A stretch of DNA of 64,000 bases, from positions 1-64,000 of the forward strand of contig NZ_JADUCM010000028.1 of assembly GCF_016009175.1 (NCBI RefSeq), given 5' to 3'. The stretch comes from Pseudomonas alkylphenolica (GTDB lineage: Bacteria; Pseudomonadota; Gammaproteobacteria; Pseudomonadales; Pseudomonadaceae). Below are positions 42,516 to 52,116 of the stretch, piece by piece. Every line of letters begins with the position of its first letter. Within the stretch, counting starts at the first letter, position 1. Position numbers and translations under genes: made by a program. Under the pieces are notes generated by a model. The model was given only the letters and a program-made list of their open reading frames with translations, did no database searches and was not told where the DNA came from.

Positions 42516-42644
42516 GAGGGCTCCTTAATTAATATGTAATAACATAACAATTAAAGGAACGATTTGAAACGCCAGATCACCTCAAAAGCCGGCACGCCCG
42601 CTCTGCCAGACAGAAACGGGCTTGCCGGAGCCAGGAACCAGGTC

Positions 42645-43400
42645 TCAGGCGTGCACCCAGCGCCGGTGCAGGCCGCGCGCCAGGGCGTCGAGCATGAACC
42701 CCAGCACCCCGATCAACAGCACCATGGCCATCAGTTCCGAGTACGCCAGGCGGTCGCGGGTATCGAGGATGAAGTAGCCCAGACCGGCGCTGACCCCGAG
42801 CATTTCGCACGGCACCAGCACGATCCAGAGGATACCGATGGCCAGGCGCACCCCGGTCAGCACGTGGCCGATCACCCCGGGGACGATCACCTTGCACAGG
42901 GTCTCCCAGCGTGTGGCGCTGAGGCTACGGCTCAACTGCAGCCAGCGTGGGTCTAGCTGGCGCACGCCGGCTGCGGTATTGAGCAGAATCGGCCACAGCG
43001 CGGCAAAGGCCAGGAGGAAGTAGATCGGCTGGTCGCCCACGCCCATCAGCATCACCACCACCGGCATCCACGACAACGGCGATATCATCCGCAGGAACTG
43101 GAACGCTGGTGTGGTCGCTGCCTCAAGGTAACGGTAGCTGCCCACCAGCAAGCCCAGCGGCACACCGATCAGCAACGCCAGGAGCAAGCCGATCAGAATG
43201 CGTTTGAGGCTGACCCACACATGCTCGTAAACCTCGCCCTGCCCCAGCAACTCGACCAGGCTGTTCAGCGTGGCCTGCGGCGAAAAACGCGCCGACAGGC
43301 CATCGGCCTCGCCAAACACCTGCACGCCCAGCCACCACAGCAACAACAACCCCAGCAAGCCGGCAACGCCCAGGGCGCCATGCAGTACATGCTTACCCAT
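42645..43400 (-). CDS. ABC transporter permease (SsuC/TauC type)
   Basis: A 251-residue inner-membrane permease with about six helices and the EAA-like loop (LQLSRSLSATRWETLCKVIVP, read in part) near 150-175. The ATG at 43400 overlaps the binding-protein stop (TGATG). It forms an aliphatic-sulfonate/taurine/nitrate-type importer with its two upstream genes. Substrate not determinable. Confidence 0.88.
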   Translation of the reverse strand: MGKHVLHGALGVAGLLGLLLLWWLGVQVFGEADGLSARFSPQATLNSLVELLGQGEVYEHVWVSLKRILIGLLLALLIGVPLGLLVGSYRYLEAATTPAFQFLRMISPLSWMPVVVMLMGVGDQPIYFLLAFAALWPILLNTAAGVRQLDPRWLQLSRSLSATRWETLCKVIVPGVIGHVLTGVRLAIGILWIVLVPCEMLGVSAGLGYFILDTRDRLAYSELMAMVLLIGVLGFMLDALARGLHRRWVHA

Positions 43401-44599
43401 CAAATCGCGAACTCCTCGCTGCGTTCAAAACTGTCCGGCAAGCCGAAGGCCTTGAGCCCACCCACGGCTTCGATGCTGTTGCGCACAAAGCGGTCGTCGA
43501 CCAGGTCGCGTGCCGTCTGTTGCGGATCAAGGCCGGCGAGAAAGCCCTTGTCGCCTTCGATCAGGGTGTTCTGCAGGCGGCGCACCAGCTCTTCGGTGTA
43601 GCTGGGGAACGGATACGGCTGAAAGTCGATACGTTTTTCGTCCCACTGCGCATGCTGGATCGCGCCACTGGCCAGGTAAGCCGCACGGTCGTCGGCAGAC
43701 GGCGCCAGGACTTTGCTCAGCACCTGCGGGGTATGCGGGGTGTAGCGGTTCGGGCCGGCCTTGGACAGCAGCGCCGCCGCTTCGGCACGGTGATCGCGGG
43801 TCCACAGTTGCGCCTTGACGATGGCATTGACCACCTTCTGCGACCACTCCGGGCGGTTGTTCAGGTCATGCTCGTGCATGAACACCACACAGCAGGCATG
43901 GTTGCGCCAGATATCGCCGGTAAAGCGCTGCACGCGGCCGACCTTGAGGTCTTCGGCCAGGGCATTGAAGGGTTCGGCAACGATGTACCCGGCAATGCGT
44001 TTGCTCGCCAGCGCCGGCGGCATGTCCGAAGGTGGCAGCACCACCAGGTTGACCTCGTTGGCGGCCAGGGCCGCCGTGGTCGGTTTCGACACCGGGGTCA
44101 GGCCGTGGTCGCGAAACAGTTGCTGCACCACCACGTTGTGAATCGAATACCAGAACGGAATCGCCACGCTCTGGCCGCCCAGCTGCTTGACCTCGGATAT
44201 GCCCGAAGCCACGGTCAGGCCGGAACCGCCGACATGGTTCCAGGCCACCACCTTGGCCGGCACCTTGCTGCCATAGCGCGCCCAGACCGTCATCGGCGAA
44301 AGCAGGTGAATGACATTGACCTGGCCGGAGATGAACGCTTCGATCACCTGCGCCCAGCTGCGCAGCAGCACGGGGCGCTCGGCCTTGATGCCTTCGGCCT
44401 CGAACAGGCCGTTGTTGTGAGCCACCAACAAAGGGGTGGCGTCGGTAATCGGCAAATAGCCGATGCGCACCGGGGCATCCGGGTCGCTGGCGGCGCGCGC
44501 CTGCAGGCTGCTCAGCAGCGGCATGGCGCCACCGGCCGTCAGCAAGGCACTGAGTTTGATGAAGTCACGACGAGTGTGGGTGAAGTCGTCCAGGCACAT
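43400..44599 (-). CDS. ABC transporter substrate-binding protein, Tat signal
   Basis: A 399-residue periplasmic binding protein of the NMT1/SsuA-like group. The N-terminus has a twin-arginine motif (TRRDFIKLSALL, about 9-20) and a cleavage region QARAAS. Fold marks are IGYLPITDATPLLVAHNNGLF and GYIVAEPFNAL. It overlaps the ATPase gene by 35 bases. Tat export is known for part of this family. Ligand unknown, likely a sulfonate or related anion. Confidence 0.88.
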   Translation of the reverse strand: MCLDDFTHTRRDFIKLSALLTAGGAMPLLSSLQARAASDPDAPVRIGYLPITDATPLLVAHNNGLFEAEGIKAERPVLLRSWAQVIEAFISGQVNVIHLLSPMTVWARYGSKVPAKVVAWNHVGGSGLTVASGISEVKQLGGQSVAIPFWYSIHNVVVQQLFRDHGLTPVSKPTTAALAANEVNLVVLPPSDMPPALASKRIAGYIVAEPFNALAEDLKVGRVQRFTGDIWRNHACCVVFMHEHDLNNRPEWSQKVVNAIVKAQLWTRDHRAEAAALLSKAGPNRYTPHTPQVLSKVLAPSADDRAAYLASGAIQHAQWDEKRIDFQPYPFPSYTEELVRRLQNTLIEGDKGFLAGLDPQQTARDLVDDRFVRNSIEAVGGLKAFGLPDSFERSEEFAI

Positions 44600-45413
44600 G
44601 GGCAGTCTCCGACGCTAGCGGCAAGGGTTCAGAATCAGGTTCAGAAGCGCGGCTGGCCCGCCGAAGGGTTTTGAGAATGTCGATACGCAGCGCGCCCAGT
44701 TCCTCGACCCGCTGCTCGCGGGGCTGCGGCAGGTCGATGTGCCATTGGCCAAGGGTGCGCGCCGGGTGGTTGCCCAGTAGCAGTACCCGATCAGACAACA
44801 GCAGGGCTTCGTCGATATCGTGGGTAATCAGTACCGCCGCCGTGTTGTGGCGGGCGATCAGTTGCAGCAGCAATTGCTGCATGTCGGCGCGGGTCACTTC
44901 GTCCAGCGCGCCGAAGGGTTCATCGAGCAGCAGCACCTGTGGCTGCCGCGCCAGGCAGCGGGCCAGCGCGGTACGCTGCGCCATGCCACCGGAAAGCTGC
45001 GCCGGGTACTGCTCACGGGCATGCTGCAAACCGACGGCCTCGATGGCGTGGTCGATCCGTGCGCGGCGTTCACTGGCGGCAAGCTTGGGCTGGCGGGCGA
45101 AGTCCAGGCCAAAGGCGACGTTTTTCTCAAGGCTCAGCCAGGGCAACAGGCTGGGGTCCTGGAAGGCCACCGCCAAGCGTGGATGCGGCCCCTGCAGTGG
45201 CTCGCCGAGCAGGCTGACAGCCCCACTGCGTGCCTGCTGCAAACCGGCCAGCACCCGCAGCAGGCTCGACTTGCCGACGCCGCTGGGGCCGAGGATGGTA
45301 ACCACCTCGCCGGGTGCCAGTTGCAGGTCGAAGTCTTCCAGCACGCTCTGCCAACCGTGTTCCCGTGGATAACCGAGGCTGATCCCACGGGCTTCGAGCA
45401 ACACCTGGGTCAT
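44565..45413 (-). CDS. ABC transporter ATP-binding protein (SsuB/TauB type)
   Basis: A 282-residue ATPase: Walker A GPSGVGKSS (about 43-51), signature LSGGMAQR (about 141-148), Walker B VLLLDEPFGALD (about 160-171) and switch His in ITHDIDEA. ATG 45413 overlaps the upstream acyl-CoA dehydrogenase-like gene stop (ATGA). The C-terminal 40 residues extend beyond the core and overlap the next gene. Energises the importer. Confidence 0.91.
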   Translation of the reverse strand: MTQVLLEARGISLGYPREHGWQSVLEDFDLQLAPGEVVTILGPSGVGKSSLLRVLAGLQQARSGAVSLLGEPLQGPHPRLAVAFQDPSLLPWLSLEKNVAFGLDFARQPKLAASERRARIDHAIEAVGLQHAREQYPAQLSGGMAQRTALARCLARQPQVLLLDEPFGALDEVTRADMQQLLLQLIARHNTAAVLITHDIDEALLLSDRVLLLGNHPARTLGQWHIDLPQPREQRVEELGALRIDILKTLRRASRASEPDSEPLPLASETAHVPGRLHPHSS

Positions 45414-46471
45414 GCTGACGACGCCTGGCGCTGCAGCTCGGCGCGCAACTGCACCAGGCTTGGGGTGACGATCGGCACGAATGCCGATTCGCGCCAGCGC
45501 CGCGCGAAGCCTGCACCATAGGCGCTCAGGTAGGCCTTGCCACCGCTGGCTTGCAGCTCCAGTTGCACCGCATCGGCTGCCGTCTCGGCCAAGGTGATGC
45601 GCAACTTGAACAACGCCGCAGGCTGGGTCAGAAAGCGCCCTTCCAGCAGGCCGTTTTTCAATTCGGCGACAGTGTTTTCCAGGCGCTCGCGCAACACGCT
45701 CAAGGCCTCGCCGAGGAACGAGCGCATGCCTTGCAAGTGGCCTTCCACTTCGTCCAGCGAGCGCCGCGCCAGGCCGATGGCCATGCCACATTGCAACCCC
45801 AGAAACGAAGGGCGAACTGCCGGCAGGAACTGCTTGGCGTTCTCATGCAGCAGCCAGTCACGACTGAGTGCGACCTGCTCGAAATTCAACGCTGCCGTGT
45901 TGCTCGATTGCAGCCCCATCAGTTGCAGGTCGTCCGAGCGGGTGAGCCCGGCAGCGTTATCCGGGATCGCCAGCACGAACGGTGAAGCGCCCTCTTCTTC
46001 AATCGCAGCGGCCACGACAAAACCACCCTTGCGCAGGTTGGTGACCCAGAACAGGCGTCCGTCGAGGGTCCAGCCCTGTGCATCGGCAAGGCCTCTGACT
46101 TGCAACGCTTCGATGCCAGACAGGTATTTCATGGCGTTGGACAGTCCGGTTGCGCCGGCCAGCTCACCACTGAGCAGTTTCGGCAACAAGCGCTCGCGCA
46201 AAGCGCTATTGGGACTGTGCAGCAGGTATTCGATAAAGGCACGCTGGCCCCAGAATACGAAGGCAGCGGCCAGGGAATGACTGGCGACGTTGGCCACGGT
46301 TTCCACCGCGTCGGCGACTGTACCGCCACTGCCGCCCAGGGTTTCGTCGATACCGACGCGCAACACCTGCGCCGCAGCCAACTGCCCCAACACTGCCTGC
46401 GGGTCGCAGTGGCCCAGATCGAGGGCTTCAGCCTCGGCATCCAGCCAGGTGACCAATGCAGGATCAAGCAT
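45410..46471 (-). CDS. Acyl-CoA dehydrogenase-like flavoprotein
   Basis: A 353-residue protein of the acyl-CoA dehydrogenase superfamily, shorter than true dehydrogenases and lacking the YEG catalytic motif. N-terminal LRVGIDETLGGSGGTVADAV and FVFWGQRAFIEYLL resemble the flavin monooxygenase branch (DszC/SfnB-like) found in organosulfur operons. It is first of four co-transcribed genes (this, ATPase, binding protein, permease) with AAAGGAG before ATG 46471. Possible desulfurising monooxygenase or oxidoreductase; the sulfur link is inferred from the operon. Confidence 0.72.
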   Translation of the reverse strand: MLDPALVTWLDAEAEALDLGHCDPQAVLGQLAAAQVLRVGIDETLGGSGGTVADAVETVANVASHSLAAAFVFWGQRAFIEYLLHSPNSALRERLLPKLLSGELAGATGLSNAMKYLSGIEALQVRGLADAQGWTLDGRLFWVTNLRKGGFVVAAAIEEEGASPFVLAIPDNAAGLTRSDDLQLMGLQSSNTAALNFEQVALSRDWLLHENAKQFLPAVRPSFLGLQCGMAIGLARRSLDEVEGHLQGMRSFLGEALSVLRERLENTVAELKNGLLEGRFLTQPAALFKLRITLAETAADAVQLELQASGGKAYLSAYGAGFARRWRESAFVPIVTPSLVQLRAELQRQASSA

Positions 46472-46521
46472 AGCGTTTACTCCTTTAAAAAAGCGCCAGC
46501 CTGCGCCGGCGCCCAGGGTTC

Positions 46522-47079
46522 TTATGCCGAAGGTTGCCAGCGGTACTTGCTCAGCTCGTCATTGAGCGGCGTCTGGGCGAACACATTAGCAAAGTTGCAC
46601 AGGGTGGCGAGGCTCACCCCGAGAATCACTTCCAGGGCGTGACCTTCGCCATAGCCGGCGTCACGGAAAGCGCTGTAGCCGGCATCGCTGACATTGCCGC
46701 GGGTAGCGATCACTTCACGGGTGAACGCGGCCAGGGCTTCGAGCTTTTCCTGCGGCAGTTCGCCACGGGCACGCAGGGCGTCGACCACCTCTTGCGGCAG
46801 CTTGGCCTTGTTCAGCGCCACGGCGGTATGACCGGCCACACAGAAGTCGCAGCCATGATTGGTGGCGGCCACCAGCTGCACCACTTCGCGCTCGGCCAGG
46901 CTCAGCTCGGCCTTGCCGTTGAGGGCTGAAACGGTCACGTAAGTTTCCAGCGCGGCCGGGGCATTGGCCAGCACGCCGAGCAGGTTGGGGATGAAGCCCG
47001 AGTTCTTCTGGGCGTTTTCCAGGAAAGGACGAGCGGCTTCAGGGGCGCTTTGCAGCGTGTGTAGAGTAACGCGCGACAT
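46522..47079 (-). CDS. AhpD-like carboxymuconolactone-decarboxylase family protein
   Basis: A 185-residue alpha-helical AhpD-type protein with the redox pair Cys77-x2-Cys80 and His84 in CDFCVAGH. Such proteins act as peroxidase-linked disulfide reductants. It lies 50 bases upstream of the flavoprotein operon in the same direction and divergent from the AraC gene (105-base gap), so it may be controlled by it and may be co-transcribed with the ABC operon. Confidence 0.85.
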   Translation of the reverse strand: MSRVTLHTLQSAPEAARPFLENAQKNSGFIPNLLGVLANAPAALETYVTVSALNGKAELSLAEREVVQLVAATNHGCDFCVAGHTAVALNKAKLPQEVVDALRARGELPQEKLEALAAFTREVIATRGNVSDAGYSAFRDAGYGEGHALEVILGVSLATLCNFANVFAQTPLNDELSKYRWQPSA

Positions 47080-47184
47080 GGAGTGGACTCCTGCATACTA
47101 GGGTGTCCCACAAGTCTGTTGGTTATAAGAAATACCTTCCATATTCTAGAGTCGTTATTCCTTGCTCCTGAGTCTTTCCATTAG

Positions 47185-48096
47185 ATGATTTCCTCCAGCC
47201 CCCTTGTCGATTGGTTATTAGAAAGCCTTGAGCTAGACGCCAGCCTGTTCCATGTCGGGCGTTATTGCGGTGGCTGGCACGCCAGCACCCAGGGCCTGGC
47301 ACGGGCCAGTTTTCACCTGGTGGTGCAGGGACATTGCTGGCTGCACATCGCTGGCCAGCCCTTGGCCGTTGCCCTGGAAGCGGGTGACGCGGTGTTCCTG
47401 CTGCGTGACCTTGAGTACCGGTTGTCTGGCACCGCCGACTGCGAACTGGCCCGCCAGCAACCGCGCATGGCCATGTTGCCGCTGGACCATGACGCCAATG
47501 ATGGCGTCGGCCTGGTGTGCGGGTTCTTTCATTTCCAGCCGGGCCTGTCGTCGCTGATCATCGAAGGCCTGCCTGACTGGCTGATCCTGCGGGCTGGCGA
47601 CCCGGCCCTGAGTGCCGCCACCGCGCTGTTCGAGCTGATCCTCGCCGAATGCCAGCGCCAGCCTGCGCCCTCCTCGGCCTTGCTTGAGCGCCTGAGCCAT
47701 CTCTTGTTTCTTTACGTGCTGCGCCAGCAGGTGCAGGCAGACCTGCCCATGGGCGGCCTGGTATCGCTGGCCCGCCACCCGCAGTTCGCCACCCTGGTCG
47801 AGCAACTGATCGAACATCCCGAGCAGCCCTGGCCACTGGAAAGCATGGCGGCCTGCACCGGGCTGTCGCGCTCGGCCTTTTTCAAGCGCTTCAGCGAGCT
47901 GGCCGGCCAGTCGCCGGGGCAAGTGCTGCTGGCCCTGCGCATGCGCCATGCCTGCCAGTTGCTCAAGGCGCACAACACCGTCGAACAGGTGTGCGCGGCC
48001 GTGGGCTACCAGTCCATCGCCGCCTTCACCCGCGCCTTCAGCAAGGCCATGGGCGTGCAGCCGGGGGCTTACCGGCGCCAGCATGAGGGGCGTTGA
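47185..48096 (+). CDS. AraC-family transcriptional regulator
   Basis: A 303-residue regulator with an AraC-binding cupin domain (about 20-180) and two C-terminal helix-turn-helices (MAACTGLSRSAFFKRFSEL, about 221-239; CAAVGYQSIAAFTRAFSKAM, about 270-289). Divergent from the AhpD-like gene; probable activator of it and the adjoining ABC operon. Confidence 0.87.
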   Translation: MISSSPLVDWLLESLELDASLFHVGRYCGGWHASTQGLARASFHLVVQGHCWLHIAGQPLAVALEAGDAVFLLRDLEYRLSGTADCELARQQPRMAMLPLDHDANDGVGLVCGFFHFQPGLSSLIIEGLPDWLILRAGDPALSAATALFELILAECQRQPAPSSALLERLSHLLFLYVLRQQVQADLPMGGLVSLARHPQFATLVEQLIEHPEQPWPLESMAACTGLSRSAFFKRFSELAGQSPGQVLLALRMRHACQLLKAHNTVEQVCAAVGYQSIAAFTRAFSKAMGVQPGAYRRQHEGR

Positions 48097-48233
48097 GACA
48101 ATCTGCGGGCGGTAATCGAACACAAGCGCATCCGGGCCCTCAAGTCTGCGCGGGCACACTCCGATAGCAGTCCACTCACCGCGAGTCTTCGACGCGGCGC
48201 GACGCTAATAAAAAACCAAGGAGTACTGCCCGC

Positions 48234-49859
48234 ATGTTCGCCGACCTGAAAATCCGCACCGGGATGTTCTGGGTATTGACGCTGTTCAGCCTGACCCTGC
48301 TGTTCTCCACCGTCAGCGCCTGGCGCGCAGCCGTCGGCAGCGACGAGCAGATCACCGAGCTGGACCACACCGCACACCAGTCGGACCGCCTCAACAACGC
48401 CCTGCTGATGGCCATCCGCGCCAGTGCCAACGTCTCCTCCGGCTTTATCGAACAGACCGGCGGCCATAGCGACAGCGCCAACAAGCGCCTCGCCTTGTCG
48501 CAACAACTGCTGGAAAACAGCCGCACATTGATCGGCGAGCTGGTCGCCAATGCTCAGGACCCTGCCCTCAAAGCCCTGGCTGTGGACCTGCAAAACACCT
48601 TCGGCGATTACGCCCGCGCCGTGGCCGGGCAGCGCGAGGCCACCCAGCAGAACGACCTGCAGCGCTACTTCACCGTCAACACCGACGCCGGCAATGCCAT
48701 GGCCCGCCTGCAAGCCTTGCGTCAGCAGCTGGTGGCGGCGCTGAACGAGCGCAGCCAGCAGATCATGCTGGAGTCTGACCGGCGCCTGAGCAACGCCCAG
48801 GTGCTGAGCGCGGTGCTGGGCGTTGTCACCCTGCTGCTGGCCGCACTGTGCTGGAGCTTCATCGCCCAGCGCGTGCTGCGCCCGCTGCGCGAGGCAGGCC
48901 TGCATTTTCAACGCATCGCCAGCGGCGACCTGAGCGTGCCGGTGGCCGTGCACAGCCGTAACGAAATCGGCCAGCTGTTCAGCGAATTGCAGCGTATGCA
49001 GCACAGCCAGCGTGACACCCTCGGGCAGATCGCCGGCTGCGCCAGCCAGCTGGCCAGTGCCGCGAGCGCCCTCGATGAAGTCACCGAACAAAGCGCCAGC
49101 AGCTTGCGTCAACAGGACCAGGAGCTGGAACAGGCCGCCACCGCCGTCACTGAAATGACCACTGCCGTCGAAGAAGTGGCGCGCAACGCCGTCACCACCT
49201 CGCAAGCGGCCAGCGCCTCCAATCAACTGGCTGAACAAAGCCGCAGGCAGGTCGGAGAAAACCTCGACGGCACCCGCGCCATGGCCAGCGAAGTGCACAC
49301 CAGCAGCGAGCGCCTGCAACAACTGGCCGGGCAGATTCGCGACATCGGCCAGGTGCTGGATGTGATTCGCTCGGTGTCCGAGCAAACCAACCTGCTGGCG
49401 CTTAATGCGGCCATCGAAGCGGCACGTGCCGGCGAGGCAGGCCGTGGCTTTGCGGTGGTGGCAGACGAAGTGCGCACCCTCGCCTACCGCACCCAGCAGT
49501 CGACCCAGGAAATCGAACAGATGATCGCTGCGGTACAACAGGGCACCGAATCGGCCGTGGCCTCGATGCAGGCCAGCACCCAGCGCGCGCAATCGACGCT
49601 GAGCATCACCCAGGCATCAGGCCAGGTGCTCGAAGGCATCTACAGCGCGATTGGCCAGATCAACGAACGCAACCTGGTGATTGCCAGCGCTGCCGAAGAA
49701 CAGGCCCAGGTGGCCCGTGAGGTCGACCGCAACCTGCTGAACATCCGCGAGCTGTCGACCCGCTCGGCAAGCGGCGCACAGCAGACGCAACAGGCCAGCC
49801 AGGCGTTGTCAGGACTGGCCGGCGAGCTGACGGCATTGGTGGCCCGTTTCAAGGTGTAA
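48234..49859 (+). CDS. Methyl-accepting chemotaxis protein
   Basis: A 541-residue chemoreceptor: membrane helix about 10-30, periplasmic four-helix sensing domain (about 35-185), second helix about 190-210, HAMP, then a coiled-coil signalling domain whose tip reads TNLLALNAAIEAARAGEAGR (about 385-404) and GFAVVADEVRTLA. ATG 48234 has AAGGAG upstream. Ligand unknown. The divergently unrelated neighbours give no clue. Confidence 0.92.
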   Translation: MFADLKIRTGMFWVLTLFSLTLLFSTVSAWRAAVGSDEQITELDHTAHQSDRLNNALLMAIRASANVSSGFIEQTGGHSDSANKRLALSQQLLENSRTLIGELVANAQDPALKALAVDLQNTFGDYARAVAGQREATQQNDLQRYFTVNTDAGNAMARLQALRQQLVAALNERSQQIMLESDRRLSNAQVLSAVLGVVTLLLAALCWSFIAQRVLRPLREAGLHFQRIASGDLSVPVAVHSRNEIGQLFSELQRMQHSQRDTLGQIAGCASQLASAASALDEVTEQSASSLRQQDQELEQAATAVTEMTTAVEEVARNAVTTSQAASASNQLAEQSRRQVGENLDGTRAMASEVHTSSERLQQLAGQIRDIGQVLDVIRSVSEQTNLLALNAAIEAARAGEAGRGFAVVADEVRTLAYRTQQSTQEIEQMIAAVQQGTESAVASMQASTQRAQSTLSITQASGQVLEGIYSAIGQINERNLVIASAAEEQAQVAREVDRNLLNIRELSTRSASGAQQTQQASQALSGLAGELTALVARFKV

Positions 49860-49891
49860 GCGCTGGGCTCGTACAGTGCACTGTGGCGTAA

Positions 49892-49918
49892 ATACCTGCG
49901 CGGGTTGTGCGCAGGTAT
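49892..49918. terminator. Hairpin between convergent genes
   Basis: Perfect stem ATACCTGCGC / GCGCAGGTAT with a 7-base loop, between the chemoreceptor and IclR genes. T-run weak; probable bidirectional transcript end. Confidence 0.55.
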
Positions 49919-49921
49919 CCC

Positions 49922-50764
49922 TTAAAAAATCCCCATCATGCCTTCGATGCTGCGCACCATGGATACCAGTCGCGGGCCGATATCGTTTTTCAGCTGCCCC
50001 TCATTAAGCAAAAACGCCGATACGCCACAGTTGAACACCAGAATCTCGCCATCGGCCATGGGCCGCATCGGCACCGCAACGGCGTGAATCTCGCGACGCA
50101 GGTCACCGTACGACAGACAAAAACCACGTGCGTGAACATCCTGGATGCTCTCTTCAATACGCCCCTGAAAAGCCGTCCAGTCCTCGGGAGTCCGCACTTT
50201 GATCTGGTTCAGCAACGCCGTGCGTTCTTCACGCGAGGCTGCCGCCAGGAACGCCCGGCCCATCGCCGTACGTGCCACCGGGTAGCTCAGCCCGACATCC
50301 GGCGGGTGGCTCATGGGAGCAGAGCTGCGGCTGCTTTCCAGGTACACCACATTGAGCCGGTCGCGCATGCCCAGCGACACCGAGCCACGGATGTGATCAG
50401 CCAGCTCTTTCATGAACGGCCGGGCAATCTGCCGGATATTGAGGCTGGCCAGCAACGGATAACCCAGAGAAAGCACCGCCGCGCCCAACTGGTATTTGTT
50501 GTTCAGGCGGTTGATACGCAAGTACCCCATGCGCACCAGGGTGTAGGTGAAGCGCGAAATCGTCGCTTTGGGCATCCCGGTACGCACAGACAGTTCGGCA
50601 TTGCCGAGTTGGGTATCGCGCGCGGTGAAGCAATGCAGAATCTCCAACCCACGGGCCAGCGTCATAGCAAATTGCCGGTCATCGGCAAACTCTTCCGCGA
50701 GGTAGTGCCGCTCGGGTGAATGCCAATCCTCAGAGCCGTTTTGCGGCATGTCGTGTGTCGTCAT
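49922..50764 (-). CDS. IclR-type transcriptional regulator
   Basis: A 280-residue IclR regulator: winged helix (LARGLEILHCFTARDTQLGN, about 36-55; GMPKATISRFTYTLVRMGYL) and C-terminal effector domain with YPVARTAMGRAFLAA. ATG 50764 has GGAGGT upstream. Divergent from the acyl-CoA dehydrogenase gene at 50920 and probably controls the dehydrogenase/ligase/MFS genes. Confidence 0.9.
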   Translation of the reverse strand: MTTHDMPQNGSEDWHSPERHYLAEEFADDRQFAMTLARGLEILHCFTARDTQLGNAELSVRTGMPKATISRFTYTLVRMGYLRINRLNNKYQLGAAVLSLGYPLLASLNIRQIARPFMKELADHIRGSVSLGMRDRLNVVYLESSRSSAPMSHPPDVGLSYPVARTAMGRAFLAAASREERTALLNQIKVRTPEDWTAFQGRIEESIQDVHARGFCLSYGDLRREIHAVAVPMRPMADGEILVFNCGVSAFLLNEGQLKNDIGPRLVSMVRSIEGMMGIF

Positions 50765-50919
50765 TGTCCACCTCCAGCGCTGTGCAATCCAAAACAAGCG
50801 TGCCAGCAATGTTCCGATTATTCAAACAGTGTTCTGCAGAGCAGAACGATGCTTGTTTGACGATCGGATGAAGCGCCATATGTTCCTGCAAACCAATAAA
50901 AACAAGACTGGAGGCAACA

Positions 50920-52074
50920 ATGATCCGCGATCAGCAGGCGCTGGACGTGTTCTTGAACACCATCCGCCGTTTCGTGACGACCGAGGCCATACCGATGGAG
51001 GCCCACGTCGAGCAGCACGATGAAGTCCCTCCCGCGCTGGTGCAGCGCATGCGCGACAACGGCTTTTTTGGCTGGAGCATTCCCCAAGCCTATGGAGGGG
51101 CCGGACTGACCACCGAGGAACTGGTGCTGGCGGCATTTGAACTGTCGCAATGCGCAGTGGCATTCCGCGCGCGTGTTGGCACCAATACCGGCATCGGCTC
51201 GGAAGGTATCGTGATCGACGGCACCGAGACCCAGAAACAGCAGTTTCTGCCTCGCCTGGCCAGCGGCGAATGGACCGGCTGCCTGGCGGTAACCGAGCCC
51301 GAGGCAGGTTCGGAGGCCACCAACGTACTCACCCATGCGCAACGCGACGGTGACAGCTACATCCTCAAGGGTGAGAAGTGCTACATCACCAACGCCCCCC
51401 TCGCCGATGTATTCACCGTCACCGCCCGTACTGAACCGGGCAGCCAGGGCGCAAAAGGTGTTTCGGCGTTCATCGTCGAACGTAATACGCCGGGCCTGAC
51501 CACCGGCACGCCCTACCGCAAGATGGGCCAGGCGGGTTCGCCCGTCAGTGCGGTGTACTTCGACAATTGCCGGGTGCCGGCGGCCAACCTGATCGGAGGC
51601 GTTGAGGGTCAAGGCTTCAAGACTGTGATGAAGACCCTGAACAAGCAGCGGATACACCTCGCCGCGCTGTCGACCGGCCCCGCCATACGCATGCTGCAAA
51701 TGGCCATAGAGCACACCAGTGCCCGTGTGCAGTTTGGCCAGCCCGTCGCGAACATGCAGCTGGTTCAGGCGATGATTGCCGACTGCCAGACCGAGATCTT
51801 TGCGGCCCGTTCGATGATCCTTGAAACCGCCCGCAAGCGTGATCGCGGCGAGGACGTGGTGCTCGAAGCCTCAATGTGCAAGTACTTCGCCACGGAAATG
51901 TGCGGACGGGTCGCCGACCGCTGTGTGCAGATGTTCGGCGGTGCCGGGTATATCGCCGACCATGGCGCAATAGAGCGCTGGTATCGAGATGTCAGGCTGT
52001 TCCGCCTCTACGAGGGCACCAGCCAGATCCACCAGTTGAACATTGCCAAGCAGGTGTTCGCTGCCCACCGCTGA
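50920..52074 (+). CDS. Acyl-CoA dehydrogenase
   Basis: A 384-residue canonical acyl-CoA dehydrogenase. FAD/substrate segments LAVTEPEAGSEATNV and CYITNAPLAD; catalytic Glu365 in LYEGTSQIHQLNIAKQVF. Unlike the pair at 328-2687 it retains the usual catalytic base and probably works as a homotetramer. ATG 50920 follows GGAGGCAAC. First of the unit with the ADP-forming ligase 42 bases downstream. Confidence 0.92.
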   Translation: MIRDQQALDVFLNTIRRFVTTEAIPMEAHVEQHDEVPPALVQRMRDNGFFGWSIPQAYGGAGLTTEELVLAAFELSQCAVAFRARVGTNTGIGSEGIVIDGTETQKQQFLPRLASGEWTGCLAVTEPEAGSEATNVLTHAQRDGDSYILKGEKCYITNAPLADVFTVTARTEPGSQGAKGVSAFIVERNTPGLTTGTPYRKMGQAGSPVSAVYFDNCRVPAANLIGGVEGQGFKTVMKTLNKQRIHLAALSTGPAIRMLQMAIEHTSARVQFGQPVANMQLVQAMIADCQTEIFAARSMILETARKRDRGEDVVLEASMCKYFATEMCGRVADRCVQMFGGAGYIADHGAIERWYRDVRLFRLYEGTSQIHQLNIAKQVFAAHR

Positions 52075-52116
52075 GTCGGGTACGCGCCTACTTTTCTCTG
52101 CTACAGGAACTGCCCC

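Noticed and set aside
40122..42539. Very long open frame (over 800 codons) opposite the TonB receptor gene
   Set aside because: It is an antisense shadow caused by high GC content; the TonB receptor frame has signal, plug and barrel features and a good ribosome-binding site, while this frame shows only low-complexity His/Gln/Ala/Arg-rich sequence.
42516..42562. Fur box in the AT-rich leader of the TonB receptor gene
   Set aside because: The sequence is AT-rich and partly palindromic but does not match the GATAAT repeats of a Fur site well enough.
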